64,000 nt of DNA from Roseiarcus sp963759955 (GCA_963759955.1 CAVXCA010000044.1:1-64000), one strand, 5' to 3'; shown: positions 41,345 through 53,175, counted from the stretch's first letter. Translations and numbers: made by a program. Notes: a model not told the origin generated them from the sequence alone.

Positions 41345-43912
41345 GCGAGCCCCCGGCTTCGCCGTCACGACGGCCCGCGCGCCTCGTTCTCGCGCGCCTG
41401 GCGTTTCGCGATTTGCGCGGCGGGCTCGCGGGCCTGCGCATTTTCCTCCTCTGCATCGCGCTCGGCGTCGCGGCGATCGTTGCGGTCAATTCGCTCGCGC
41501 GCGCGCTTAACGACGGAATGGCGCGCGACGGGCGGACGATTCTCGGCGGCGACGCCTCGTTTTCGCTGATCCACCGCGAGCTTTCCCCTCAGGAGCGCGC
41601 GTTCCTGCAAAGCCGCGGCGAGCTCTCGACCATCGCCACGATGCGCGCGATGGCGCGCACCGAAACGGGCGAAGCGACCCTCGTCGAAGTCAAGGCGGTC
41701 GACGAGGCCTGGCCGCGGATCGGCCAGGCGGTTTTCGAGCCCGCGATGGCGCCGAGCGCGGCGCTCGCGCAGCGGGAGCAGCGCTTCGGCGCCGCGGTCG
41801 AGCCGGCGCTGCTCGACCGGCTCGGCCTCAAGGTCGGCGACACGTTCGAGCTCGGCGCGGCGCGTTTCGAGATTCGCGCCGAGCTGGTCTCCGAGCCGGA
41901 CCGGCTCGCAACCGGCATCGGCCTCGGCCCGCGCGTGTTGATTTCGCAGGATGCGCTCGCCACGACCGGCCTCGTCCAGCCGGGCTCGCTCGTGCGCTGG
42001 ACGACGCGCGTGATTCTCGAACGCCGGCGGCGCGCCGCCGAGCGAGCCGGTCGTCGATGCGTTCGTCGATGAAGCGAACGCGGCGTTCCCTGAGGCGGGG
42101 TGGGAGACGCGAACGCGATCGAACGTCTCCCCGGAGTTTTCGCGCGATCTCGACCGCTTCGGCGAATTCCTCGCGCTTGTCGGCCTGATCTCCCTGGTCG
42201 TCGGCGGCGTCGGCGTCGCCAACGCGGCGCAAGGCTTCGTCGAGCGCAAGCGCGCCACCCTCGCGATCCTCAAGGCGCTGGGAGCGAGCGGCGGCGCGGT
42301 CGTCGCGCTGGCTTTGATCGAATTTCTCGCCGCGGCGCTGATCGGCGTCGGCGCGGGACTGGCGATCGGCGCGGCGACGCCCTTCGCCGTCGCGGCGCTC
42401 TTCGCCCCCGTCCTGCCGTTGCCGCTGGCGCCGGCGATCTACCCCGGCGAGCTCGCGCTCGGCGCGCTCTATGGCGTGCTCACGGCGCTAACTTTCGCCG
42501 TCGCGCCGCTGGGGCGTGCGCACGACATCCCGGTTTCTCAATTGTTCCGCAATCTCGTCGAGACCCGCGCGGGACAGCCGCGCCTTCGCTATATCGTCGC
42601 CGCGGCGCTCGGCGGCGCGACGCTCGCCGGCGTGGCGATCCTCGCCAGTCCGCAGCGAACGATCGCGATCGTCGTCGTCGTCGCGACGGCGCTCGCGCTT
42701 GTCGCGCTGCGGCTCGTCGCGGCCGGCGCGATGGCGCTCGCGCGCCGGGCGCCGCGCGCGCGTTCGGTCGCCTGGCGCATGGCGATCGCCAATCTTCATC
42801 GGCCCGGCGCGCTGACCCCTTCGGTGGTGCTGTCGCTCGGGCTCGGCCTGGCGGTGCTGGTCGCGCTGACCCTGGTCGATTCCAATCTGCGCGGCGAGTT
42901 GCAGCGCGCGACGCCGGGGCAGACGCCGAGCTTCTATTTTCTCGACGTGCGTAGCGCCGAAATCGCCGCGTTCCGCGGCTTCCTCAGCTTGGAGGCGCCG
43001 CAAGCCAAAATCGTCGAGGCGCCGATGATGCGGGGCCGTGTCGTCAGGATCGGCGACGTCCCGGCGACAAGCTTCAAGGCCAAGGAAAGCGTCGCCTGGG
43101 TTCTCCAAGGCGACCGCGGCGTCACCTTCGCCGACGCGCCGCCCGAGGGGTCGAAAGTCGTCGCCGGCGGATGGTGGCCCGCCGACTATTCCGGACCGCC
43201 GCTGGTCTCGCTCGAAGCGGGCGTCGCCGAAGGGCTCGGCGTGAAGATCGGCGATACGATCACGCTCAACGTGCTCGGCCGTGAGGTCACGGCCACAATT
43301 TACAACTTGCGTGAGGTTAACTGGCGAGGTTTCGGCATCAATTTCGTCTTCGTCTTCTCCCCCGACACGTTCAAGGGGGCGCCCTATACGGTTCTCGTCA
43401 CCGCGGCGCTGCCGAAGGGAGCAAGCGAAAGCGCGCTGATGAAGGCCGCGGCGCACGATTTTCCGTCCATCGCGGCGGTGCGGGTGCGCGACGCGCTGGA
43501 AACGATCGAGGCGCTCGCCGCCAAATTGGCGCTGGCGATCCGCTCGGCCTCAGGGATCGCGCTGGCGACATCGGTGCTGGTGCTCGCCGGCGCGCTCGCC
43601 GCCAATCGGCGCGCCCGCATCCTCGACGCCGTGATCTTGAAGATCTTGGGAGCGACCCGCGGCCGGCTCGCAGCGACGTTTCTGATCGAATACGCGCTCA
43701 TCGGCGCGGCGACGGCGGCGTTCGGCGTCGCCGCCGGAACGCTCGCGGCCTATGTCGTCGTCGCCCGCGTGATGGGCTTCGATTTCGTCTTCGCCGCAGG
43801 GCCGGCGCTCGCCGCGGCCGCAGCGGGTCTGGCGCTCACCGTCGCTCTGGGCATGATCGGCGCCTGGCGCATCCTCGGGCAAAAGCCGGCGGCGTTCCTG
43901 CGGGAGCTGTGA
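41341..43912 (+). pseudogene. ybbP: FtsX-like ABC permease (YbbP), frameshifted
   Basis: Intact it would be about 857 residues with ten membrane helices and two large periplasmic domains (YbbP/YknZ type). Frame 1 covers residues 1 to ~226 (RDLRGGLAGLRIFLLCIALG helix, then the first periplasmic domain to VRWTTRVIL). At 42017-42022 the family sequence jumps to the +1 frame (NAGGAPPSEPVVDAFVDEAN, then the FtsX core VGGVGVANAAQGFVERKRAT at about 42200) and runs to 43912. The sequence GTG ATT CTC GAA C, where GAA AAC would be expected, suggests loss of two As or gain of one base. Real mutation or sequencing error. Confidence 0.85.
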
Positions 43913-44006
43913 GGGCAGGCAATGGTCCGAACGCGCCGGCGCCCTCGTCTGGCGATTTACGCGCGAATGTGGTGAACTCGGCGCATTCAGGGAGGAAGAA
44001 TTAGCC

Positions 44007-45701
44007 ATGGCCGCTTTGACGCAGAGCTACGTCCACGGCGCGAGCGCCACGCCGCTCATCGGCGAAACCATCGGCGCCTTGCTCGAGCGGGTGACCGCGC
44101 AAGGGCCAGACCGCCCGGCGCTGGTGGCGCGACATCAGGGCGTGCGCTGGACCTATGCGGAACTCAACCGGCGCGCCGACGATCTCGCCGCCGGATTGCT
44201 CGCGCTTGGTCTAAAGTCGGGCGAGCGCATCGGCATCTGGTCGCCCAACAACAGCGAGTGGGTCCTCACCCAGTTCGCCACCGCGAAGGCAGGCCTGATC
44301 CTCGTCAACATCAATCCCGCCTATCGCAGTCACGAGGCCGACTACGCCCTCAACAAGGTCGGCTGCAAAGCGCTGATCCTCAGCCCCGGCTTCAAGAGCA
44401 ACGACTATTTCGCCAGCCTGCGCGCTTTGGCGCCCGAGATCGACGCCGCCGCGCCCGGCGCCTTGTCGGCGGCGGGGCTGCCGGACCTCAAGACCGTCAT
44501 CCGGCTCGGCGCCGAAAAGACCGCCGGCATGCTGAATTTCGCCGATGTCGCCGCGCCGGCGACCCAAGCGCAGCTTTCCGATCTCGCCGCGTTGGGCAAG
44601 CGGCTGCAATTCGACGATCCCATCAATATCCAGTTCACATCCGGCACGACGGGCGCGCCGAAGGGCGCGACGCTGACCCATCACAATATCGTCAACAACG
44701 GCAATTTCATCGGCGAGGCGATGCGGCTGACGCCGGCGGACAGGCTTTGCATTCCGGTTCCCTATTATCATTGCTTCGGCATGGTGCTGGGCAATCTGGC
44801 TTGCGTCACCCACGGCGCCTGCATGGTCAGCCCCTCCGAGGGGTTCGACCCGCTCGTGACGCTCGAAACGATAGAGGCCGAGCGCTGCACTGGCCTGCAT
44901 GGCGTGCCCACGATGTTCATCGCGATGCTCGACCATCCCGAGTTCGCGCGCTTCGATTTGAAGGGCCTGCGCACCGGCATCATGGCGGGCTCGCCGTGTC
45001 CGGTCGAGGTGATGCGCCGGGTCGTCGATCAGATGCACATGAGCGAGGTGACGATCGCCTACGGCATGACCGAAACGAGCCCGGTGAGCTTCCAGAGCGC
45101 CCACGACGATCCGCTCGATCGGCGCGTTTCGACCGTCGGTCGGATCCAACCTCACATCGAAGTCAAGATCGTCGACTCAGCGGGCCGCATCGTTCCGCCC
45201 GGAGTCACCGGCGAATTGTTGACGCGCGGCTACAGCGTCATGCGGGGATATTGGGGCGATCCGGCCGGGACGGCGACGGCGATCGACGAGGCGGGGTTCA
45301 TGCACACCGGCGATCTGGCGACGATCGACGCCGAGGGCTATTGCAATATCGTCGGCCGGCTCAAGGACATGGTGATTCGAGGCGGCGAGAACATCTATCC
45401 CCGAGAGGTCGAGGAGTTTCTCTACAGCCACCCCGCCATCGCCGACGTCCAGGTGTTCGGCGTTCCCGATCATCGCTACGGCGAAGAGCTTTGCGCGTGG
45501 ATCAAGCTGCGCGAAGGGGCCGCGCTGACCGAAGCGGAAGTCATCGCGTTCTGCCGGGCGTCGATCGCCCATTACAAGGCGCCCAAGTACGTGCGCTTCG
45601 TTAAGGAATTCCCGATGACCGTCACCGGAAAAGTGCAGAAATTCCAAATGCGGCAAGCGATGGTCGACGCCTTGGGGCTCAAGATCGAGAAGACCGCCTG
45701 A
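44007..45701 (+). CDS. AMP-dependent acyl-CoA synthetase
   Basis: 564 residues. ANL-superfamily adenylating enzyme: P-loop IQFTSGTTGAPKGATLTHHN, adenine motif AYGMTETSPVSF, hinge region GRLKDMVIRGGENIYPREVEE and catalytic Lys in the C-terminal VTGKVQKFQMRQAM. It closely resembles the fatty-acid CoA ligases annotated as FadD3/ACSF2-like medium-chain synthetases; the chain length cannot be told from sequence. A separate transcription unit, followed by ftsH after 158 nt. Confidence 0.92.
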   Translation: MAALTQSYVHGASATPLIGETIGALLERVTAQGPDRPALVARHQGVRWTYAELNRRADDLAAGLLALGLKSGERIGIWSPNNSEWVLTQFATAKAGLILVNINPAYRSHEADYALNKVGCKALILSPGFKSNDYFASLRALAPEIDAAAPGALSAAGLPDLKTVIRLGAEKTAGMLNFADVAAPATQAQLSDLAALGKRLQFDDPINIQFTSGTTGAPKGATLTHHNIVNNGNFIGEAMRLTPADRLCIPVPYYHCFGMVLGNLACVTHGACMVSPSEGFDPLVTLETIEAERCTGLHGVPTMFIAMLDHPEFARFDLKGLRTGIMAGSPCPVEVMRRVVDQMHMSEVTIAYGMTETSPVSFQSAHDDPLDRRVSTVGRIQPHIEVKIVDSAGRIVPPGVTGELLTRGYSVMRGYWGDPAGTATAIDEAGFMHTGDLATIDAEGYCNIVGRLKDMVIRGGENIYPREVEEFLYSHPAIADVQVFGVPDHRYGEELCAWIKLREGAALTEAEVIAFCRASIAHYKAPKYVRFVKEFPMTVTGKVQKFQMRQAMVDALGLKIEKTA

Positions 45702-45859
45702 CGCCGCAGACCGCAAAAACGTCGGAATTGCCCTCTTCACTCGATCTTCAGTTTCATGCCGTTCACTTGGCAAGCGCCCTCGGGGCCCTTAAATGACGCT
45801 CTGGGACAGTCGGGGTCGGCCCGGGACTTCCCGGCCGCGCCGCTGTCGATAGGAAAGCG

Positions 45860-47782
<1,923 letters not shown>

Positions 47783-47805
47783 GCGGAGGGCGCGCCCAGC
47801 GCCCT

Positions 47806-47895
47806 CACCCCAACCCCTCTCCCGCAAGCGGGCGAGGGGCGCGTCCCTTCTCCCGCGTGCGGGAGAAGGTGGCGCGAAGCGCCGGATGAGGGTCA
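47806..47895. repeat. REP-like palindromic repeat / bidirectional terminator
   Basis: A compact run of palindromes between the convergent ftsH and tlpA genes. An 11-bp perfect stem with a GT loop spans 47846-47869 (CCTTCTCCCGC and complement), preceded by CCTCTCCCGC-AAGC-type and CTCACCC..GATGAGGG arms (47810s and 47885-47891). This ccctctcccg...gggagaaggtggcgcgaagcg style is typical of repetitive extragenic elements in proteobacteria. Likely terminates both genes. Confidence 0.65.
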
Positions 47896-48540
47896 CCCCC
47901 CCTTCAACGCATCCACCACCTTCGCCGCATCGGCCGAATTCCAGTCGACGGGGCCGGCGACGACGCCGAGCTCGCAGCCGTCCTTGTCGATCAACAGGCT
48001 GGTCGGCAGGCCGAGCGCCTTGCCGGCGACGCGCAGGCTTTCGAAGGAGTCGGCGGTCGGGTCGGCGTAGCGCGCGAGCGACTTGACGCCGATTCCGTCG
48101 AGAAAGGCCTTCGGCCGATCGAGCCGCGCGGTGTCGACGTTGACCGCCACCACTTCGAAGTCCTTGGAGCCGGCCTTCGCTTCCAGGCGATCGAGTGCGG
48201 GCATTTCGGCGCGGCAGGGGACGCACCAGGTCGCCCAGAGATTGAGGACGAGCGCGCGGCCGCGAAAATCGGCGAGCGTAAGCTTGCGGCCGTCCGCGCC
48301 GTCGAAGGCGATCGGGATCTCGGGCTTGGGCGTCTTGTCGACGGCGAGCGCGGCGATATCGCCCTGGGCGAGCGGCGCCAGGCGCGCGGCTCTGAGCGCG
48401 GAGGAAGCCGGGCATTCGCCCTCGGCCTTGCCGGGCGCCGGCGCTTTCCCGTATAGCACCGCCACCGCCGCGAGGGCGGCCAGCGCCGCGGCGCCGCCCG
48501 CCACTCGAATTCGGCGGCTTCGCTTGTCGTTTTCACTCAT
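47893..48540 (-). CDS. tlpA: TlpA-family membrane-anchored thiol:disulfide oxidoreductase
   Basis: 215 residues. A signal anchor (about 11-33) is followed by a periplasmic thioredoxin fold with active site WATWCVPCRAEMP and the cis-Pro block LGLPTSLLIDKDGCELG. In rhizobia TlpA reduces periplasmic cysteines for cytochrome oxidase copper-site assembly. It is divergent from argH with 24 nt between the starts, the same arrangement as in Bradyrhizobium and many relatives, which supports orthology. The start MSENDKRSRRIR (48540) is preferred. Confidence 0.93.
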   Translation of the reverse strand: MSENDKRSRRIRVAGGAAALAALAAVAVLYGKAPAPGKAEGECPASSALRAARLAPLAQGDIAALAVDKTPKPEIPIAFDGADGRKLTLADFRGRALVLNLWATWCVPCRAEMPALDRLEAKAGSKDFEVVAVNVDTARLDRPKAFLDGIGVKSLARYADPTADSFESLRVAGKALGLPTSLLIDKDGCELGVVAGPVDWNSADAAKVVDALKGG

Positions 48541-48564
48541 CGTTCGATCCAGGGCCTTGCCGTC

Positions 48565-49950
48565 ATGAGCAACACAATGTGGGGCGGGCGTTTCGCCAGC
48601 GGCCCAGCGGAAATCATGGAGGAGATCAACGCCTCCATCGAATTCGACCGCAAGCTGGCGATGCAGGACATCGCAGGCTCGCAGGCCCATGTCGCCATGC
48701 TCGCCCGCCAAGGCGTCGTCACCCCGGCCGACGCCGAGGCCATCGCCGCAGGTCTCGCCCAAGTCAAGGGCGAAATCGAGGCGGGCGCCTTCGCGTTTTC
48801 GCGCGCGCTCGAAGACATTCATATGAATATCGAGAAGCGCCTGGCCGACATCGTCGGCCCCGCGGCGGGCCGGCTGCACACCGCGCGTTCGCGCAACGAC
48901 CAGGTGGCGGTCGATTTCAAGCTGTGGGTGCGCGACGCCATCGACGCGCTCGACGGCCAGATCGCCGAGCTGCAACGGGCCCTCGCGACGCGCGCGCTCG
49001 ATTGCGCCGACATGGTGATGCCCGGCTTCACCCATCTGCAATCGGCGCAGCCGGTGACCTTCGGCCACCATCTGCTCGCCTATGTCGAGATGCTGGCGCG
49101 CGACCGCGGGCGCTTCGCCGACGCGCGCGCGCGCCTCAACGAATGCCCCCTCGGCGCGGCGGCGCTCGCCGGCACCTCCTTCCCGATCGACCGGGAGATG
49201 ACGGCGAAGGCGCTCGGCTTCGACCGGCCGACCGCCAATTCGCTCGACAGCGTCGCCGATCGCGACTTCGCACTGGAGACCCTGAGCGCCGCGGCGATCT
49301 CAGCGACGCATCTGTCGCGCTTCGCCGAGGAGATCGTGCTGTGGACGACGCCGCAGTTCGGCTTCGTCCGGCTGTCCGACGCGTTCTCGACCGGCTCCTC
49401 GATCATGCCGCAGAAGCGCAACCCCGACGCGGCCGAGCTGGTGCGCGGCAAGACGGGCCGCGTCGTCGGCGACCTCGTCGGCCTTCTCACCGTGATGAAG
49501 GGCCTGCCGCTCGCCTATTCCAAGGACATGCAGGAGGACAAGGAGGGCGTCTTCGACGCGATCGAGACGCTCTCGCTGTGCCTTTCCGCAATGACCGGCA
49601 TGGTCAAAGACATGACGCCCGACGCCAAGCGGATGAAGGCGGCGGCGGGCGCCGGCTATGCGACGGCGACCGATCTCGCGGACTGGCTGGTGCGCACGCT
49701 GAAAATGCCGTTCCGCGAGGCCCATCACGCGACGGGCCGCATCGTCGCCCTCGCCGCCGAACACGGCGTCGCGCTGGAGAAGCTGAAGCTCGAATACATG
49801 CAGAACGTCGAGCGGCGCATCACCGAGGAGGTGTTCGGCGTGCTCGGCGTCGAGCGCTCGGTGAAGAGCCGCACGTCGTATGGGGGAACGGCGCCGGCCA
49901 ACGTGCGCAAGCAGGCGCGCGGGTGGCTGAAGCGGCTGAAAGCGACTTGA
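48565..49950 (+). CDS. argH: argininosuccinate lyase
   Basis: 461 residues, normal length. Cleaves argininosuccinate to arginine and fumarate, the last arginine-biosynthesis step. Landmarks are MWGGRFASGPAEIMEEINAS, IHMNIEKRL, TARSRNDQVAVDFKLW, the GFTHLQSAQPVTFGHH His block, and the superfamily signature SGSSIMPQKRNPD-like TGSSIMPQKRNPDAAELVRG. Divergent from tlpA. A GNAT toxin/antitoxin pair lies convergently downstream with 12 nt between stops. Confidence 0.97.
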   Translation: MSNTMWGGRFASGPAEIMEEINASIEFDRKLAMQDIAGSQAHVAMLARQGVVTPADAEAIAAGLAQVKGEIEAGAFAFSRALEDIHMNIEKRLADIVGPAAGRLHTARSRNDQVAVDFKLWVRDAIDALDGQIAELQRALATRALDCADMVMPGFTHLQSAQPVTFGHHLLAYVEMLARDRGRFADARARLNECPLGAAALAGTSFPIDREMTAKALGFDRPTANSLDSVADRDFALETLSAAAISATHLSRFAEEIVLWTTPQFGFVRLSDAFSTGSSIMPQKRNPDAAELVRGKTGRVVGDLVGLLTVMKGLPLAYSKDMQEDKEGVFDAIETLSLCLSAMTGMVKDMTPDAKRMKAAAGAGYATATDLADWLVRTLKMPFREAHHATGRIVALAAEHGVALEKLKLEYMQNVERRITEEVFGVLGVERSVKSRTSYGGTAPANVRKQARGWLKRLKAT

Positions 49951-49962
49951 GGGGGCGCTCCC

Positions 49963-50475
49963 CTAATTCGTGCCCCCCGCCTCCCGCAGCGCCGCAGCGA
50001 TATCGGCCATCGATCGAAACAGCACCATCTCGTCGTCGCGGCTGGGCCGAAACCCGCGCCGGCGCCAGAACGCGGCGGCTTCGTCGTCGATCGCTTTGAC
50101 GATCAGCGCCCGCCCGCCGACGAGTTCGGCGGCGCGGACGCTGCGTCTCAGCGCGTGAGCGAGCAACGCCGTGCCGAGGCCCCATCCCGCCCATTGCCGA
50201 TCGGCGGCGAGCTGGCCGAGCAGAAGGCAGGGCACGGGGCTCGGCGGCTGGCCTGTGCGGAGCGAGCGCGGCATCGATGAGGGAAGGATCGCGGTCGGCG
50301 CCAACACGTAAAATCCGGCCACCCGGTTTGCTTCATGCGCGACCATCACGACGGCGAAGCCGTTGCGCTGGTTGGCGAGCGCCCTCGTCTTCAGCCACAC
50401 GTCGAGCGCCGGCTTGCCGCAGGAAAAGGCCTCGGTTTGATGATGCGCGGCGATCGGTTCGGGCGCCGACAGCAT
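49963..50475 (-). CDS. GNAT acetyltransferase toxin (TacT/AtaT type)
   Basis: 170 residues. GNAT fold with acetyl-CoA loop in QWAGWGLGTALLAHALRRS (RGxGxG-like site) and the family end AAAFWRRRGFRPSRDDEMVLFRSM. The N-terminus with LDVWLKTRALANQRNGFAVVMVA is characteristic of TacT/ItaT/AtaT toxins, which acetylate the aminoacyl group of charged tRNA and stop translation. It lies 9 nt after a DUF1778 antitoxin gene, the usual type II arrangement. Target tRNA unknown. Confidence 0.92.
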   Translation of the reverse strand: MLSAPEPIAAHHQTEAFSCGKPALDVWLKTRALANQRNGFAVVMVAHEANRVAGFYVLAPTAILPSSMPRSLRTGQPPSPVPCLLLGQLAADRQWAGWGLGTALLAHALRRSVRAAELVGGRALIVKAIDDEAAAFWRRRGFRPSRDDEMVLFRSMADIAAALREAGGTN

Positions 50476-50484
50476 CGCGGCCGG

Positions 50485-50781
50485 TCAGCGTTTGGCCGAC
50501 GGGGAATCCCACGGCGCCGGGCGCTTCAACGCCGCGACCATTTCGGGCGCGGCCTCGGCGGGCGCCGAAATCGCCGCCATGAAGGCGGAAAAGCCCTGCT
50601 CGCTCATCCGCACCGGGCCATCTTCCATCAGCGCCGCCTCGGCCGCGCGCACCGCGGCTTCGCGCACGAAATCCGTGCGCGAACGCCCGCGCAGAGCCGC
50701 CGCGCGGTCGATCACGGCGACGTCGGCCTCAGGCAGACGCATCGAGAGCGGATAGTCTTTGCGGCCGGCGGGTCGGCTCAT
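50485..50781 (-). CDS. DUF1778 antitoxin (TacA-like)
   Basis: 98 residues. A ribbon-helix-helix N-terminus (KDYPLSMRLPEADVAVIDRA, RGRSRTDFVREAAVRAAE) is typical of DUF1778 antitoxins, followed by a toxin-wrapping C-terminal tail (MSEQGFSAFMAAIS...). It neutralises the GNAT toxin and, together with it, should repress its own promoter. Two palindromes lie 19-56 nt upstream. ATG at 50781. Confidence 0.9.
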   Translation of the reverse strand: MSRPAGRKDYPLSMRLPEADVAVIDRAAALRGRSRTDFVREAAVRAAEAALMEDGPVRMSEQGFSAFMAAISAPAEAAPEMVAALKRPAPWDSPSAKR

Positions 50782-50799
50782 GGCGGGGCGCTCCACGAA

Positions 50800-50837
50800 G
50801 TTCGAATCTAATCGAACGTATCGCATTTTGCAATACG
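50800..50837. promoter_or_regulatory. operator region of the DUF1778/GNAT operon
   Basis: Two abutting inverted repeats upstream of the antitoxin ATG: GTTCGA-N6-TCGAAC (50800-50817, perfect arms) and CGTATCGCA-TTT-TGCAATACG (50817-50837, arms matching except one position). This is the expected location for cooperative binding of a ribbon-helix-helix antitoxin-toxin complex. Confidence 0.5.
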
Positions 50838-50873
50838 CAACGGCGGCGTTGGCGGGGATCGCGCGCGCCGCGC

Positions 50874-51425
50874 TCAGGCGGCTCCGTTGTAGCGCGGGAA
50901 GGCGTCGGCGATGGCGTCGCCGGTGAAGTGCGCGGTCCAGGCCTCTTGATCGGTGAACAGGCGGATGCAGATGAAGTTTCCGATGGGCCCGCCGTCGAAC
51001 CAATGCGGGGTTCCGTGCGGGACCGAGAGCAAGTCGCCGGCTTCACAGATCACCTGCAGAACCCTGTCGCCGATATGCAGGTAGAACGCGCCGGCGCCTT
51101 CGACGAAAAAGCGCACCTCGTCTTCGCTGTGCGTGTGCTCGACGAGGAATTTTTGCCGCAACGCCGGCCAGTTCGGGTTGCCCGGGCGAATGGCGACCAC
51201 GTCGCCGTCGGTGTAGCCGCGCTCGCGCTTGAGCCGATCGATCTCGGCGTCATAGGCGAGGAAAATCTCTTCCGGCCTCGCATCGGCTTTCAGCGGGTGC
51301 GAGGCGGCCCAGCGCTCGAAGCGCGCCCCGGTGCCCGCGATCTCGCGCGCGATGACGTCGAAGTCCTTCGTGTACAAAAAAATCTTCGCTGGGTCTGTGG
51401 CGGAATAGACGATGAGCTGGGTCAT
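50874..51425 (-). CDS. mtnD: acireductone dioxygenase
   Basis: 183 residues, cupin fold. Metal ligands are evident in VEHTHSEDEVRFFVEG (HxHx4E) and the second-motif His in SVPHGTPHWFDGG. The Fe form converts the acireductone of methionine salvage to the 2-keto acid precursor of methionine plus formate; the Ni form makes CO and methylthiobutyrate instead. No other methionine-salvage gene is in the window. The N-terminus MTQLIVYSATDPAKIF differs a little from typical MtnD but the core is standard. Confidence 0.92.
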   Translation of the reverse strand: MTQLIVYSATDPAKIFLYTKDFDVIAREIAGTGARFERWAASHPLKADARPEEIFLAYDAEIDRLKRERGYTDGDVVAIRPGNPNWPALRQKFLVEHTHSEDEVRFFVEGAGAFYLHIGDRVLQVICEAGDLLSVPHGTPHWFDGGPIGNFICIRLFTDQEAWTAHFTGDAIADAFPRYNGAA

Positions 51426-51579
51426 GGCCGATAGCTCCTGAGCGAAAGGGCCCGCTGAAAGAGGATTTCAAGCGCATCGAGGTGGCGCGCCGCCTCGGCG
51501 TCGCGCCTCCAGCATATACCCCACTTCCAGCAAGTAAATGGCCCCCGCGAGCACGGCGCGCCCGCCGGCGCCCCGCCCC

Positions 51580-53175
51580 TTAGTGCCGGAAATGCCGCAT
51601 TCCGGTGAACACCATCGCGATCCCCGCCGCGTCGGCGCCGGCGATCACCTCGGCGTCGCGCATCGAGCCGCCGGGCTGGATGACCGCGGTCGCGCCCGCT
51701 TCGACGGCGGAGATGAGGCCGTCGGCGAACGGGAAGAACGCGTCGGAGGCGACCACGGAGCCCTTGGTCAGCGGCGTCGCGAGGCCCGCGGCGCGCGCGG
51801 CGTCCTCGGCCTTGCGCGCGGCGATGCGCGAGGAATTGACGCGCGACATCTGGCCGGCGCCGACGCCGACGGTGACGCCGTCCTTGACGTAGACGATCGC
51901 GTTCGACTTGACGTGCTTGCAGACGCGCCAGGCGAAACGGAGGTCGGCGAGCTCGGCGGCGCTCGGGGCGCGCTTGGTGACGACCTTCAGCGCCCCCTCG
52001 TCGAGCACGCCGTTGTCGCGGTCCTGCACCAGCAGGCCGCCGGCGACCGAGCGCACGCTCAAAGTCGGCGCGCGCGGGTCGGGCAGCGCGCCGGCGATCA
52101 GCAGGCGCAGGTTCTTCTTGGCCGCGACGATCGCCAGCGCGTCATCGTCGACCTCCGGCGCGATGATCACCTCGGTGAAGATCTCCACCATTTTGCGCGC
52201 CGCCGCCGCGTCGAGCGGCCGGTTGACGGCGATGATGCCGCCGTAGGCGGAGACGGGATCGCAGGCCAGCGCCTTCTCGTAAGCTTCCAACAGGCTCGCG
52301 CCGGTCGCGACGCCGCAAGGGTTGGCGTGCTTGATGATCGCCACCGCGGCGGACGCCTTGGGATCGAACTCCGCGACCAGCTCGTAGGCAGCGTCGGTGT
52401 CGTTGATGTTGTTGTAGGAGAGCTCCTTGCCCTGGACCTGGCGCGCCGTCGCGACGCCGGGACGCGACTCCGGCCCGAGGTAGAAAGCGGCGCTCTGGTG
52501 CGGGTTCTCGCCGTAGCGCATTTCGCTCTTGAGCTTGCCGCCGAACGCGCGCCACTTCGGCGCTTTCTGCTGGGTTTCGCGCGCGAGCCAATTGGAAATC
52601 GCCGCGTCGTAGGCCGCCGTGCGCGCGTAGGCCTTCTGCGCCATCTCGCGGCGGAAGCTCAGCCGCGTCGCGCCGTCGTTGGCCTTCAGTTCCTCGAGCA
52701 GGCGCGGATAATCCTCGACGTCGACGATCACGACGACGTCGGCGTGATTCTTCGCCGCGGCGCGAATCATCGCCGGGCCGCCGATGTCGATGTTCTCGAT
52801 CATCTCCTCGAACGGCGCGGCGCGCTGAAGCGCGTTCTCGAACGGATAGAGGTTGACCACCAGGAGATCGATGGGCGCGATGCCGTGCGCGATCATCGAC
52901 GCCTGATGCGAGGGATCGGAACGAATGGCGAGCAGGCCGCCGTGGACGAGCGGATGCAGCGTCTTGAGGCGGCCGTCCATCATTTCCGGAAATCCGGTGA
53001 GCTGCGCGACATCGACGACGGCGACGCCCGCTTTCGTAAGCGCCGAGGCGGTGCCGCCGGTGGAGACGATCTCGACCTTGCGCGCCGCGAGGGCGAGGCC
53101 CAGCTCGGTCAGTCCGGACTTGTCGGAGACGGAAATCAGCGCGCGGCCGACATGCGCGAGACGATCGATGGCCAT
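51580..53175 (-). CDS. purH: bifunctional AICAR transformylase/IMP cyclohydrolase
   Basis: 531 residues. Catalyses the last two steps of IMP synthesis. The N-terminal MGS-like IMP cyclohydrolase domain (RALISVSDKSGLTELGLALA; IDLLVVNLYPFENAL) is followed by the AICAR transformylase domain with RYGENPHQSAAFY, GKELSYNNINDTDAAYELV, HANPCGVATG, and the C-terminal VASDAFFPFADGL. ATG at 53175 (MAIDRLAHVGRAL) is preferred. Upstream rsmB is in the same direction, 116 nt away, an order frequently seen in alphaproteobacteria. Confidence 0.97.
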   Translation of the reverse strand: MAIDRLAHVGRALISVSDKSGLTELGLALAARKVEIVSTGGTASALTKAGVAVVDVAQLTGFPEMMDGRLKTLHPLVHGGLLAIRSDPSHQASMIAHGIAPIDLLVVNLYPFENALQRAAPFEEMIENIDIGGPAMIRAAAKNHADVVVIVDVEDYPRLLEELKANDGATRLSFRREMAQKAYARTAAYDAAISNWLARETQQKAPKWRAFGGKLKSEMRYGENPHQSAAFYLGPESRPGVATARQVQGKELSYNNINDTDAAYELVAEFDPKASAAVAIIKHANPCGVATGASLLEAYEKALACDPVSAYGGIIAVNRPLDAAAARKMVEIFTEVIIAPEVDDDALAIVAAKKNLRLLIAGALPDPRAPTLSVRSVAGGLLVQDRDNGVLDEGALKVVTKRAPSAAELADLRFAWRVCKHVKSNAIVYVKDGVTVGVGAGQMSRVNSSRIAARKAEDAARAAGLATPLTKGSVVASDAFFPFADGLISAVEAGATAVIQPGGSMRDAEVIAGADAAGIAMVFTGMRHFRH

